A stretch of DNA of 64,000 nt from Halocaridina rubra (taxonomy: Eukaryota > Arthropoda > Malacostraca > Decapoda > Atyidae), in the NCBI GenBank assembly GCA_037179515.1, contig JAXCGZ010004133.1:12501-76500 (forward strand), written 5' to 3'. The number at the start of each line of letters is the position of its first letter. Within the stretch, counting starts at the first letter, position 1. The notes below the pieces were generated by a model that worked only from the letters and a program-made list of their open reading frames with translations, had not been told where the DNA came from and did no database searches. The position numbers and the translations under genes are program-made. This document shows, piece by piece, positions 10,522 through 23,937 of this stretch.

Positions 10522-12144
10522 GTAAAGCACATGGCAAATGAACTATATTGATAGACTATATCTTTTTAATGTTTAGTGTGTCACTATCAATCCCCATTTT
10601 GGGTGAATACAGATGGACTGCAACAGCGAAATTAAGCTGGATATCTTTCCTATCGTTACACCATGGGCTCGAAAGCAGCTCCGTCACCTCCCAAGTCGAA
10701 CATTCTACAACTAGGCTACAGTAATCCCAATAATAGAGTAGTACCTAATTTACCAAAAATTCAGTTATTATAACATTTAATGAATCTGGCTGAGCTTAGC
10801 TGAGTAGAATTAAACAATTCACACCAAACTTTAAATTAACATGACAAATGAATTTTAAAATGTTAATTGCAAGAGCAATAAAATTTCAGCTAATGTTTAC
10901 CTGAGTAGCAGAATATTTGTTCAAATTTATAATGCAACATAGGTATACCATAGTGATTGTGAATAACAGACAAACAGAGATTGCAGTGACAAAGTCTGAA
11001 TTATGGTTCTATCCTCCAGAGCAGATAATCAGAAAAGGAGGCCAACCAACTCAGAGGAAGAACAGCAAGAGAATCCGGGAAAGGCTTTGGTCACCCAGGC
11101 AAACACCTCATCTCTCAACACAAAATTTTTTTTTCCAGATTGATAAATGATTCACAGGCAGTCATTTCTCAAAGGTTTCTTCTAGCCATAGAAACTGGGA
11201 GTAACCAAGGACCCAACTACAAACACACATGTTCAACATGCTCCACAACCATTACTTTAAGCCAACACGCTAAAGGTTCAATATTCAGCATATCATGTAA
11301 AAACTGGACCCATTTCAGCAGTACAGCACTTGCAAACATAAAATACTACACAAATACTTTAATCTGCTCACAATGCTTCCTACAGCCTACATCAAACCCA
11401 ACCTCTACCCTTCATTCAGTTCAAGCAAATATTTCATTATTTAAATTTATTACAGTAAAATGGGCAAGAATTATATTTAGTTAAGCCTTCATATCCATTG
11501 TTGTTGAAATTTATTTCTGGCTCCCCCTTTCTTCTCCTGTCACTCTTTCTTCTTCCAAAGAAATTACTTTTTCATTCGCTAGTTCTCCAGATTCTTGGTC
11601 AAGCTACTCCTCGAGATATTCCATGTTAAGAGTAGACAAAGACAATCTTGTCTAAGCAGACATCTTGCAGATTTTGAAGAAAAACTTCTAAGACAATAAT
11701 GGATAGAAACTTTAGCAATCGTTGCAAACAACAGAAGGACCATAAAATGGAATCAGGAGCAGGTCACTGGCATGTTAGCACTGTTGGAAGTAACAACTGC
11801 CGCACACCTAGCTGAGCAACTATCGTGCTGCAAGACATGGAGCAGTCACGAACATACATTCATTACATATTCATATTAAAGGTTGAATAGTCAAGCAGTC
11901 ATAAGTTGCATAAGTTTTAAGTTAACAATTAACTGTAAATTAAATAAGCTATAAAATAAAGAGCTAAAAACTTATGTAGCTACACTTTATTACAATATGT
12001 GATAAGTCTTGAAGTGAGTTTCCCAGAATGTTGACAAAGTAAAATACCGTGTATCAAGATAGCAGAATGCATATATAGAGACATCTTTTAGCAGAAATAA
12101 CTGTTGGTTTTCTGTCACCTGAACTTTAAAATGTATCTATATAG
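10522..12144. other. no gene recognised; weak transposase-like tail at 11500-11640
   Basis: Mostly unique AT-rich sequence. On the minus strand at about 11620-11500 there is an acidic run (ANEKVISLEEERVTGEERG) of the kind found at Tigger transposase C-termini, interrupted by a stop. It is too short to call an element. Confidence 0.4.
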
Positions 12145-12155
12145 ATAAGATAATA

Positions 12156-12369
12156 CTATGTAATCTCTGTGGCGAAATGGCAGTGTCCGCGATTCTGAGG
12201 CGGTAGGCAGAGGGTTCGTACCCTGTCACGGACTGAGGTTAGTAAGGGCGTACACTCAGGGTAACGATTACATCTGCCAAAACAAGTCCTTCATAAGAAG
12301 GCAACCATCTTAGCCTTTAGTAGAAAAGGGAGTTCGTGACGTAAAAACCGAATCCAATCAAATCCTATG
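12156..12369 (+). mobile_element. tRNA-derived SINE with 11-bp target duplication
   Basis: A tRNA-like head carries a box A-like tggcgaaatgg and a box B-like agggttcgtaccc. A body follows (cacggactgaggttagtaag, acaagtccttc, gggagttcgtgacgtaaa). The second copy is at 38806. Direct repeats ATAAGATAATA at 12145-12155 and 12370-12380 flank it exactly, which is strong evidence for target-primed insertion. The head has a CTG anticodon-like triplet (gattctgag), suggesting a tRNA-Gln-like ancestor, but that is tentative. Confidence 0.85.
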
Positions 12370-12394
12370 ATAAGATAATAGGGTCTCTTCTCTT

Positions 12395-12760
12395 TTTACA
12401 TGAGGATAGGTTCTCAAAAGGCTTGGGTAATTCAAATTTTGCGTAATTTAAATTGTATATTTCCATAAGGAGTAATGTTAATAGGTATGGTTACATTCCA
12501 CAAGTGTGCATAAGCACGCACTACCAAGAAATAAGCTAGTAAAAAAAAAGTTAAACACAATTTACAAGTACATAAGCAAGCTCAAATAAGTATGTAAGCT
12601 AAAAATACACAAATGCAGTATTAAACATACACAGATAAATAAAAAATAACCTAACTCACTCAATATACGGTGGACAACACTCTCTGGACCAAAAGCATAT
12701 GCACAATCTCTCGCTGTACCAAGTTTTTTCGCTCATGATATATTTATAAATTGAATTATA
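12395..12760 (+). mobile_element. degenerate non-coding Tigger-like repeat
   Basis: Blocks ggttctcaaaagg, tttccataaggag, tttacaagtacataa and atatacggtggacaaca match 40010-40280 and the inverse of 33130-33330. No coding sequence. It looks like an old non-autonomous element. Confidence 0.55.
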
Positions 12761-13087
12761 TTATTATTAACGAGAACATGTGTTTTTGCAAATTCACGTA
12801 ATTTAAACATGAGCAAAAAAAGAAGAGATTGTACGAATATTAGCCTTACAATAATTGTTATATTAACATTACTAAAAAAAAAAAAAAATCATATCCTGAA
12901 AAACTATAATTAACAACTAATGTAAAAAATTAGGAACTCAAAGTTCTTTTTACATATATTCAAACAATTATTGAAAGGCAAAGGCTATGTATTATGGGAA
13001 ATTCAAACAAAGTAGAGGCACAGTGCACATCTGCTACTGAAGTCACCTTATAGTGTATCGATTGACAAATTCCGAATGTTTACATAT

Positions 13088-13103
13088 TTTATATATATAT
13101 ATA

Positions 13104-13154
<51 letters not shown>
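13088..13154. repeat. (TA)n microsatellite
   Basis: A near-perfect TA run directly abuts the left end of the Tigger element starting at 13156. Tigger elements insert at TA. Confidence 0.95.
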
Positions 13155-13155
<1 letters not shown>

Positions 13156-13158
<3 letters not shown>

Positions 13159-15364
13159 TAGTGTCCTCAACCCTTGAACGCCTGTTCCCATGAGCAAACC
13201 AACCCACGAACAAATTTTGACCCCAAGTCACGAATAAAAACTAACCCACGAACACGGTTTCCGCTCGCCAGCTCTCAGTTCTGCATTGGTGCCCGCACTG
13301 AATAGTTCGTTCATGATCTGTTTGTAGTTCTTGCTTTATTTTCCATTGCATTGCCTTTCAGATAGCCCATATTATGGCTCCTAAGAAAGTTAAAAGCATT
13401 AGTGACAGTGGCGTCAGACACCCTAGATGCACAACAATGGAAAGAAAGAAAGAAATCATTTCTAAGCAATGAAAATGGTGTTCGTGTGTCTGATCTCACA
13501 ATGCAGTATAACATGGCGAAATCGAATATCTGTACTATTTTAAAGAGTAAAGAGATCTATAAGGCGGCTGACGTGGCTAAGGGAGTAAACATATTATCTA
13601 AGAAAAGGCCACAGTTGATAGAAAAGGTAGAAAAATTATTGTTGCTGTGGATAAATGAAAAACAGCTGGTTGGAGAGAGTATTAGCAAGGCCATAATATG
13701 CACTAAGGCTTTGCAAATCCACCAAGATTCAGTAGCGAAGTCTCCGAATTCTAGTGGTGCTCATATTGATTAATTTAAAGCCAGTAGAAGCTGGTTTGAA
13801 CACTTTCATCGACGAACTTGGATTCATGGCATCATTAGACACGAAGAGGCGACTAGGTCCGACCAAGAGGCAGCTGATTCGTACGTAGAGGAATTCGCTA
13901 AATTTATCGAGTGAAGGTTATATCCAGCAACCAGTTTTTAACTGTGATGAAATGGGACTCTTTTGGAAGAAAATGCTTAAAAGAACCTATATAACCCAAG
14001 AGAAGTCACTGCCTGACCACAAACCAATGAAAGACAGGCTTACACTTTTATTGTGCGCTCATGCTAGTGGGGACTGTAAGATCAAGCCTCTTTTAGTTCA
14101 CCACTTAGAAAATCCACGTGTTTTTAAGCGCAATAATGTGTTTAAAGCTACCCTTCCGGTAATGTGGAGGTCAAATCAAAAGGCTAGGGTCACGCGGATT
14201 TTATTCCTAGAAAGGTCAATTGAAGTGTTTGCACCAGCAGTGAAGAAATATCTTGAGCAAAATGGTTTGCCCCTTAAGTGTTTCCTTATAATGGATAATG
14301 CTTCTGCCCACCTCCAGGTGTGGAAGAAAATCTTGCTATACAGTATGACTTTATTAAAGTCAAATTTCTGCCTCCCTCCTCCAGCCCATGGACCAGCAGG
14401 TAATTTCTAATTTTAAAAAGTTATATACAAATGGTCTTTTTGCCAGGTGTTTCCAGATCACCAATGACACGGATTTGATCCTTAGTGATTTCTGGAAACA
14501 CCACTTTAATATCCTCCACTGCATTGGCCTCAGAGACAAAACATGAAAGGAGGCCTCATATCGCACGTTGAACTCCTCCTGGAGGAAACTTTGGCAATGT
14601 TGTGTGACTGATAAGAGACTTAAAGGCTTCAAAAAGGAGTTAGCTATTCAAATTGTGAACCAAATTGTGACCACAGGCAAAACTTTGGGTTTGGAGGTCA
14701 ATGGGGAGGATAAAGAGGAGCTGGTGGAGGACCACAAAGAAGAACTTACCACATATGAATTAATTGAGTTGCAACGTGAACAGGTGAAGATTCTCCAAGA
14801 GGAGCAGTCAGTGGAGGAAGGGGGTGAGAGGGTAAAGGTGTCCAGTGAAAAATTTAAAGAAATGTTTGGTAAGTGGAATGATGTGCAGGATTTCATTGAG
14901 AATCATCACCCAAATAAAACTGTGGGCAATGGAGAAGTGAACATGGTAAATGACAATAAAATGAATATTTTTAGAAAAATTTACCAACTATGATAAAGAC
15001 AAATTTCTCTGGATCGCTTCCTTGTGCCAGTAGACAGGGAAGCAGCTACCAAAAGAGAAAAGAAAGAAAACACCAGACATACAGCCTGTATCAGAAGATT
15101 TCCATAACGTTTTTATGGAACGGGACTCTCCTTCCAAAAATTAGTCCCGCTCCTCCATTACCATCCACCTATGCTGCAACTTTCATTCGCAAAGGTAAAT
15201 ATAGTACTGTTTCTTACCTACAATATTTGTTTCTTGCCTATTTGTTATTAGTGGGAGAATGAGACCACTTTTTCTAAGCGTTGGACATTGCTATTTTATA
15301 CTGGGTATCAACTAGTGTATACTTTTAAGAACGGATTAAATTCATGGGTTGGGGGGCACTACTG
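13156..15364 (+). mobile_element. Tigger subfamily 2 transposon, inactive
   Basis: The left end (cactagtgtcctcaaccc) and right end (gggttggggggcactactg) are inverted repeats. The 65-bp hairpin at 22358-22422 is built from the same terminal repeat, and the element at 52016-53044 encodes the same transposase start. It carries a broken transposase gene with all three catalytic Asp. The right end is followed by a short (AC)n tract. Confidence 0.85.
13374..14993 (+). pseudogene. Tigger subfamily 2 transposase, broken
   Basis: The start at 13374 (MAPKK) is set by identity with the open copy at 52267. Frames shift near 13430. The HTH region follows (NGVRVSDLTMQYNMAKSNIC, then TILKSKEIYKAADVAKG). 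Around 13770-13915 the linker has stops. The catalytic domain shows three Asp at 13946 (FNCDEMGLFWKK), 14294 (LIMDNASAH) and 14391 (PMDQQ). A stop follows soon after the third Asp. The C-terminal part resumes at 14568 (NSSWRKLWQ), runs into a Glu-rich coiled stretch and ends at 14993. It would have been a nuclear cut-and-paste enzyme acting at TA sites; it cannot be functional as read. Confidence 0.87.
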
Positions 15365-15659
15365 CGTACACACACGCACACACACACATATAGCAGAAAC
15401 AGGTGGGTGCCTCCTCAGACACAAATTCGAATTTTCCTTCAGGTTTGACTTTGTTTTTGTTGCATTTTTTTTTCTTTTTCTTTTTATCCTCAAATTACCA
15501 TAGTCAATTTTTAAGTTAAGATGTGTGTTACCAGAAAAGAGATAAACTGAGTCACTAAATAGCACTTATATGGAGATATAAAATTCTGTGTGAAGCTTAA
15601 ATAAAAGATTTTCTCTTTCTCTTCTTCTTTCTATATTCTGTTAGAAGGAGAACATAAAA

Positions 15660-16627
15660 ATGAGGCCATCTCTGTCCCAAACCTCTCCCACCCATGAGTC
15701 GGGAGGAGGGGTAGCAATTAGGAGACTAAAACAGAAAATCAAGGACTTAGAGGCAATGGTTATAAGCCTTGATGATAAAATTCGGAATATGGATAGAGAA
15801 ATGAAAGAGAATGAAACACTCAGAGAGGAAATAAGATTTTTGGAGGAAGCAATAAAGCACAAGGGCAGGAGAGAAAGGAACTAGAAAAAAGAATAAAGAA
15901 GCTGGAAGGGGAAAAGAGTGAACTAGAAACTAGAATTTCTAAACAAGAAGATAAAAACAAACAGCTAATTGACAACCTAAATGAATTAGATGTTAGTTCA
16001 CTGCTCTCTTCCAAGAGAGACGAGATTGCAGCTTGGAATGTCCAGATTAAGGAAAACATTGAACAGTTTAGAACAGAGTTCCAGGAGCTGAATATGGAAA
16101 ATGATGCCATGAAAACTTCCTTTGCTGATGCACTAAAGGGGAATGTGGCAGTAAAAGAGGCTGTAAAGGTGGTGGCACTGGAAACCATACAAACAGTTGA
16201 CTATATATAGACAGTAATCGAAAATATGAAAGACGTTGTGATGGAAAAGGCAAACCCACTCATCAAACAGGCACTTGATAAAGAAAAGACAGTGGTAATC
16301 TCAGGTATAAGCGAATCCCAGGAGCCAACATGGCAGGGGAGACTTGAAGAAAATAAAGCTAGGGTTGTAGACCTGATAAGAAAGCTTGGAGCAGTTTGTG
16401 GTCCTGAGGATATTGTGAACATACACCAACTAGGCAAATATTCGAGGGAAGGAAAACCGAGACCAACAAAAGTAACCTTTGAGAGAGGGGAAACATGTAG
16501 GGAAATATTTTTGAGAAAAAAAAGTCTAAAAGACCATCAAGAATTCAAAGAAGTGTTCATTAGACGATCAGAACACAGGAAGAGATGGGAAAGATCAAAA
16601 TCTTGTTGGAAGAGGCAAGAAGGTTAA
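15660..16627 (+). pseudogene. CR1 ORF1, coiled-coil RNA-binding-type protein, interrupted
   Basis: The frame opens at 15660 (MRPSLSQTSPTHES). A long heptad-rich Lys/Glu region (RRLKQKIKDLEAMVISLDDK onward) predicts a coiled coil, expected for LINE ORF1 trimerisation. A frameshift near 15880 and a stop at 16208 break it. The C-terminal part (VVISGISESQEPTW, VCGPEDIVNIHQLG, RPTKVTFERGE) has the RRM-like look of CR1-group ORF1 proteins, which bind LINE RNA in the RNP. A frameshift near 16600 moves its tail into the next frame, where it runs on (LLEEARRLNEERNEEEKF) into ORF2. Confidence 0.75.
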
Positions 16628-19454
16628 ATGAGGAGAGGAATGAAGAAGAAAAATTTTTATTTCAGAGTTCTTCCAGACAAAGGGGAAATAAAGAAGATAA
16701 TGATAGAAGATCAGGGGATGGGGCCTCATTAAATCTGTTATACACAAATGCTGATGAATTAGCTGGTAAGGCAGTAGAATTAAAAGATAGGATTCACAAC
16801 AGTAAGGCAGATATAGTAGCAATTACAAAGACTAACTTAAGTGAGGACATAAACAGTGTCACAGTTTTTCCTAAGGGCTTCAGAATATTAAGGGTTGAAA
16901 GATCTGAGAGGACTGGTGGAGGGATAGCACTGCTCATAAGTGAAAGGATTCAAGTTGAAGAAATAAACTTGGCTATAGAAAGTGAGTTCAAGGAATTTCT
17001 TGTTGCTCGCATAAATACTAGGTCAGAGAGCATAATAATAACTGTTGTATATAACCCACCAAGGAACCAGAATAGGCTAGAAGTTTATGGGGAAAGTCAT
17101 ATAGGTACTATTGAAGTCACAAACTCAGTTGTTAACATGGCATGGGAGAGAAAATGTAGAATTTTGGTTATGGGAGGTTTTAATCATAAAGAGATAGATT
17201 GGATAAATCTTGACCCACACAGTGGTGAGGACTCATTCGGGGCAAGATTCCTAGATTGCGTACAAGGGAATTTCCTACACCAACATGTAATGGAACCAAC
17301 GAGGGCCAGGGGTGGGGATGAGCCATCACTACTTGATCTAGTATTCACATATAATGTGCTGGATATTGAAAAAATTGAGTATGAACCACCAATTGGAAAG
17401 AGTGACCACTGTGTGTTGTTGATGGAGTATATCATTGAAGATATTCTGCCTGAAAGTAGAGGCACTGAGGACATGAGGAGGAACTATCCGAAAGGAGATT
17501 ACATCAAAATGAATGAGTTTTTTGCAGTTATTGACTGGAGAACCTTATTTTACAACAAATTTGTACAAGAAAAGTATGACATCTTTTGTGAGAAATATGG
17601 GAAGATAGTAGATTGCTGCATACCTGTCACCAAAGTGTAAAAGAGCTAAGGAGTGGAGAGACAAATGCTGGAAAAGGTATAGGAGGAGAAAAAACATAAA
17701 TGCCTGGCAAACATACAAATGAGCAAGAAATGATTACCTAAGTAAAAGGAGAGAGGCAGAGAGAGACTATGAGAGGGACATCACCAGGAAGGCTAAAGAA
17801 AATTCCAAGCTTTTCCACAGCTTTATCAGAGGAAAACTGAAGGTAAAAGAACAGGTTTTAAGGCTAAAGAGAGCGGATGGAAGCATCACTGATATGGATG
17901 AAGAGATCTGCAATGAATTGAACAAGGAGTTTCAGTCATTATTTACAGTAGAAAATACCCCACCCCCTCAGATTGCAGAGATAGAAGCTCAAGGGCCGGT
18001 ATTAGAGAACATCAACCTTACAGCCACAGAGGTATGCAAAGCGCTGATGGATTTAGATGTTCATAAAGCTACAGGTCCTGATGACATATCCCCTCATGTA
18101 CTTAAAAAATGCGCAAACTCAATATCAGTGGCACTAAGTATCATATTTAAAAAGTCACTGGAGTCAGGGGAGATTCCAAGATGCTGGAAACAAACAAATG
18201 TGATACCTATCTTCAAAAAGGGAAGGAGGGATATGGCTCTGAACTATAGACCAGTTTCCTTGACCAGCATAGTTTGCAAAGTTATGGAGAAACTACTAAG
18301 GAAACATATCTCTCTTCACTTGGATCCTTCAATTTTTTGTCAGTGAGGCAACATGGCTTCAGAGAAGGTAGATCAACAGTAACAAACTTATTACAATTTT
18401 ATGATGAGGTAAGCCGAATATTACAGGAAAGAGAGGGCTGGGCAGATTGCAGATTCCAAGACTTCCAGAAAGCACTTGACACTGTTCCACATGGGAGACT
18501 TATTAGGAAGCTGAAAGCAATGGCTAGAATAGGTGGAAATGTCTTGGAATGGATAAACACTTACTTAGAAGGAAGGGAACAGAGGGTTAGAGTAAGACAG
18601 TGTCTGAATGGAGAAGAGTTAGTAGTGGATTTCCACAGGGTTCAGTTTCAGGGCCACTTTTGTTCCTTGTATATGTAAATGACCTACCAGAGTCTGTAAA
18701 TTCATTCATGAATATGTTTGCAGATGATGCAAAGATTGTGAAGAAAGTAAAAAACGAGAACAATGGTAGAGAACTTCAGGAGGATCTAAATAGTCTGCAT
18801 GAGTGGTCATAAAAGTGGCTAATGAAATTCTATACTTCAAAATGTAAGGTAATGAGAATGGGTACAAGTGCAAGAAGGCCCAAGCTTGACTACTCGGTGG
18901 CTGGAGTACAACTTCAAGAGACAGAAAATGAGAGAGATCTAGGAGTAAACATACTGGCAGATTTGTCTCCAGAAATACATATAAGTGGCATAGTAAGGGC
19001 AGCATATGCATTCTTATCAAAAGTAAGGGTAGCCTTCAGGCACATGGACAAGGAAATGTTCAGAAATATTTATGTAACCTATGTGAGGCCAAAAGTCGAA
19101 TATGCAGCCCCCTTTTGGAATCCGCACTTGAAAAAGCAAATAGCTAAGCTTGAAAAAGTTCAAAGATATGCCACGAAACTGGTGCCAGAAATATTCAATC
19201 TCAGTTATGATAAGAGGCTGAGGTAATTAGACTTACCATCACTCGAAGCTAGAAGATTGCGAGGGGATATGGTGACAGTCTTTAAATTCCTTCATGGTTA
19301 TGATAGAGTGGATAGGGATCGATATTTTGATATGGCTGGCTCTAGAACTAGAGGTCATAGTTTGAAGCTTCATAAGAAAACTTCTTTGCAGGATATAAGG
19401 AAATACTTTTTCAGTGTAAGAGTAGTTGATAATTGGAATTGGCTAAGCGAGTAG
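16585..19454 (+). pseudogene. CR1 ORF2, endonuclease plus reverse transcriptase, several breaks
   Basis: An open stretch of 351 codons (16585-17640) holds the EEP endonuclease: LLYTNADELAGK, RSERTGGGIALL, VMGGFNHKEIDW and the final GKSDHCVLL. It nicks target DNA for target-primed reverse transcription. RT follows from 17894: HKATGPDDISPHVL, VIPIFKKGRRDMALNYRPVS, GFREGRSTVTNLL, then SVSGPLLFLVYVNDLPE and the active site MFADDAKIV near 18720. The C-terminal CR1 domain includes YVRPKVEYAAPFWNPHL and SRTRGHSLKLHKKTS. Stops or frameshifts lie at 17638, about 18345, 18480, 18640, 18811 and 19226. Compared with the 60-64 kb copies it has the most complete 5' part. Confidence 0.88.
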
Positions 19455-19587
19455 GTAGTTAATGCTATCTCAATCCATAGGTTAAAGGACAGGTATGATA
19501 AGTATCACTAAGAATAAAATGGAACCGATCAGGAGACGGGAAGATACGAGCTTTGGGCTCTTTCCCGTAAGCACAATTAGGTAAGCA

Positions 19588-19588
19588 C

Positions 19589-19668
<80 letters not shown>
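19588..19668. repeat. (TA)n microsatellite between a CR1 tail and a Tigger end
   Basis: The TA run starts right after the CR1 3' end and stops right before the CAGTGTTCCCCC end of the next Tigger element. Confidence 0.95.
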
Positions 19669-19673
<5 letters not shown>

Positions 19674-20380
19674 TGTTCCCCCAGTTATTCGCGTTTCTTG
19701 GTTCGCGTTCTCACTGTATCGAGGTTGTTTTTATAAATCATTATTTGATTTTATGAGTATATGCAATTTAAAATATTAAAAAAAAAAAATTCTGAGTATT
19801 TAAATTTTTTTTATTGAAAAAAAAAACATATTTCATTATCTAATTGATAAAAATAATTTATTTCCCAGCCTACGAATAATAAAACAGTAAAAAATAGTAA
19901 AAAACATAAATTTAGATAGATAGATAGATAAATACGTTTATTAACCACCTCTTTTGAAAAGTACAGTATAATCTTTACAAAAGGAATATTTGGTCCAAAT
20001 TACAATGAATAAATACAATAGATTTTGTACAATCATCAAATAAGTAAATGAATTTTAAATTAATATACATTGTACTAATAACTGAATGATACACGTACGT
20101 ACAGTATAACTCACATTATTGCATCATGCGAAATAGTGTTCGATAGCATACAATGTATTGGGGTCGCAGCTTCGTGAGCTAGCATATATATTTATATTTC
20201 CAGTAGTTTCATGATTTTATTGATAAAAAACGTATTTATTAGCCTAAGAATAATAAAACAGTAAAAAATAGTAAAAAACATAAATACTAACAGTATTGCA
20301 ACATGTAAAATATGATACCGCTATCAGCGTTTCAGACAGAGACTCGTTCAGTCTAACTCACGTGTGCGCCGTTCATGTGC

Positions 20381-21597
20381 TTTTTTTTTTTTTTCTTTAA
20401 GAGTGTGACACCGGGACAGGCAGAAACTACTCTCATCAACAAAGGCCCGGACACGAGAAAATACCAAGACGAAGGAAAAGAAAAAGGTTAAGGGCAAGGC
20501 AGAGATGAGGTAATGTCACAAAAAGGTAAAAAAGACAGAAAAAAACAGTCAAAGTATAGAGGACCCAGAGATATGGAGGACTAGGCTCTGAGATGACAAT
20601 AGATCTGCTTTTTGAAGGATGAAAGGTCATAAGTAGGAAAGACAGAAGGAGGAAGAGAGTTCCAGAGTCTGGAGATAGATGGGAAGAAGCAGTCGCTGCA
20701 CCGATCAATCCGCGAGCTACAAATCTCCACACAGTACCTGTGAGATGAGGCCGCTTGGCGAGTGTTACGCGGCCTCAGCAGTGGAGGAGGGATGCAACTC
20801 GCCAACTCATCAGAGCAGCGATGGAAATAGTAGCGATAGAAAAGCGAAAGGGAAAATACCTTACGGCGAAGAGAGAGAGAATCCAGGTTAGATGTAAGAG
20901 AAGGATCATTAATGAGTCTGACTGCCTTAGATTCAACCCTATCAAGAAGATAAGTAAAGGAAGAAGCACCCCAGATGTGTGAGCAGTATTCTAAGCAGGG
21001 GCGGATAAGACCTTTGTAAATTTTAAGTAACTGCAATGAGGAAAAGTAATGACGAAAACGAAACAAAACTCCCACTCACTAAGGTGTACACTGAAGTCTC
21101 CAACGTAGAGAACTTCGGTATGTGGGTGAGAAGATAGCAAGGGCTCATGGCACGAGGAGAGATATTCAAATTAAGACAAAAACTCGGTGGAGTTTGGAGA
21201 ACAATAGCAGAAGCAAAGGATGATAGTGGTAGTGGAGAGATCGACTTTTAACCAGAGAACATCAAAGTCAGGAGATTCAAGGTCCATGAGCCTCACAGTA
21301 GGAGTGTTAATGTTGCAGTATGCACAGACCCCACCTTTGGAACGAAAACGAGTATACAGATTATAATGGGAGATTTGGAATGGGTCAGTGGAAGCTTGTA
21401 TAGACAACTGGGTTTCAGATAGGAGGAGGAGGTTAGGGAGGAAAGTGCCCAAGTGCTGTTCCACAGACGAAAGATTAGAGTTCATCCCACGAATGTTTGA
21501 ACAGTGAAGAGTGAAAGAAGCAGATCTATTGGGAGGTGCAGGGTTATGAGCAGAACCATTACTACCACCAGGCGTGTCTGCCCTCAAGCCAATGCTT
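20381..21597 (-). mobile_element. jockey/I-like LINE copy with internal deletion
   Basis: On the minus strand, endonuclease sequence (SASFTLHCSNIRGMNS, SKGGVCAYCNINTP, CFCYCSPNSTEF) runs to about 21080 and then jumps directly into the C-terminal domain (LFRFRHYFSSLQLLKIYKGL onward, 21075). Nearly the whole RT is missing. It ends in poly(A), seen as T at 20381-20394. It lies between two copies of the Tigger 5' leader. Confidence 0.85.
20581..21075 (-). pseudogene. LINE C-terminal domain fragment
   Basis: An open frame of 164 codons holds the C-terminal part of the jockey/I-like ORF2: IRPCLEYCSHIWGASS, SKAVRLINDPSLTSNL, CFFPSISRLWNSLPPSV, ending HLRA. This region follows the RT in all copies here and ends in the same residues at 29540 and 49957. 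Its start at 21075 is the deletion joint, not a real start. Confidence 0.8.
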
Positions 21598-21919
21598 GTG
21601 TTCGATACCGTACAATGTATTGGGGTCGCAGCTACGTGAGCTAGCATATATATTTATATTTCCAGTAGTAACATGATTTTATTGATAAAAAAACGTATTT
21701 CTTAGCCTAAGAATAATAAAACAGTAAAAAACTAGTAAAAAACATAAATACTAACAGTATTGCAACATGTAAAATACGATACCGCTATCAGCGTTTCGGA
21801 CAAAGGCTTCCACCATCTTCCATTGTCTCGCCTCACTCGTGTGCGCCATTCACGTTGTGCTTATCAATATTAATATGTTTTCCTTGTGATTTTTTTACTC
21901 GCATATTTAAACCATTGCA

Positions 21920-22062
21920 ATGCCTCCCAAGCATCCTTCATCTTCTAAGGCTTCTTGTAGTGAGCGTAAGCAGCAAAGGAAAATGTTAACCATTGTAGAT
22001 AAAGTGATACTCTTAGATATGTTGAAAGAAGGAAAAAAGTTTGTGGATGTCGGCCGCTATTT
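21920..22062 (+). pseudogene. Tigger transposase N-terminal fragment
   Basis: It starts MPPKHPSSSKASCSERK and continues with QRKMLTIVDKVILLDMLKEG, the CENP-B-type HTH seen at 5340-5410. After VDVGRYFT it runs into non-coding 3' sequence with a stop. It could encode only part of the DNA-binding domain. Confidence 0.8.
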
Positions 22063-22357
22063 TACGTAAACGTAAAAATTATTGTAAAATACTGTACCTA
22101 TGTATGTCAAGTCATCATCACCTCATTCATGGTAAGTTTTCCTATCACTCTCATAAAAAATTACGTTGCTTGCTGTTATTTATAATGTAAAGGGTGTTTT
22201 TTTAACAGTACAGGGAGGGTTTATACAGTGTAAGCGTAAAAATATATTAAAATATCTATGTACATATAGGTTGATCCTACTCCGCGGATTTCCTGGTTCG
22301 CACCGGGTCCCAGAACCAAACTACCGCGGTATGGGGGGAACACTGTATATATACACA

Positions 22358-22422
22358 CAGTAGTGCCTCCCAACCCACGAATTGAGGAACGGGTTAAATT
22401 CGTGGGTTGGGGGGCACTACTG
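22358..22422. mobile_element. 65-bp hairpin MITE made only of Tigger subfamily 2 ends
   Basis: cagtagtgcctcccaaccca and, inverted, tgggttggggggcactactg enclose about 20 bases, themselves partly complementary (cgaattgag / aaattcg). The ends match the right end of the element at 13156-15364. Essentially nothing but the two terminal repeats remains. Confidence 0.75.
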
Positions 22423-22432
22423 TGTGCATACA

Positions 22433-23910
<1,478 letters not shown>

Positions 23911-23937
23911 GTATATTTCGGTGTATAAGTCGGCCTA

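Larger units (their letters stand above)
15600..19587 (+). mobile_element. CR1-type LINE, nearly full length
   Basis: Order: ORF1 (15660-16627) with coiled coil, ORF2 with endonuclease (16730-17460) and reverse transcriptase (17890-18810), C-terminal domain to about 19460, and a 3' end tacgagctttgggctctttc plus acaattaggtaa. The same 3' end recurs in the cluster at 60.6-64 kb. CR1 elements end in short repeats rather than poly(A), as here. A (TA)n tract follows immediately. Confidence 0.9.
19671..22345 (+). mobile_element. Tigger deletion derivative, split by a LINE
   Basis: The left end cagtgttcccccagttattc and right end accgcggtatggggggaaca then ctg have TA outside both. The 5' leader occurs at about 19840, 20213 and again after the LINE at 21671. 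The transposase start at 21920 is fused after about 48 codons directly to the 3' leader, so most of the gene is gone. The 3' part (22080-22250) holds a single 160-bp monomer. A jockey/I-like LINE occupies 20381-21597. Confidence 0.82.

Noticed and set aside
12156..12369. A tRNA gene (box A and box B present); likewise 38806-38978 and 59207-59391
   Set aside because: No proper cloverleaf is formed, a conserved non-tRNA body follows, copies are dispersed and one has target duplications. These are SINEs.
16585..17640. Host endonuclease/phosphatase gene suggested by a 351-codon open frame
   Set aside because: The EEP domain is followed by CR1 reverse transcriptase and the CR1 3' end in the right order; it is LINE ORF2.
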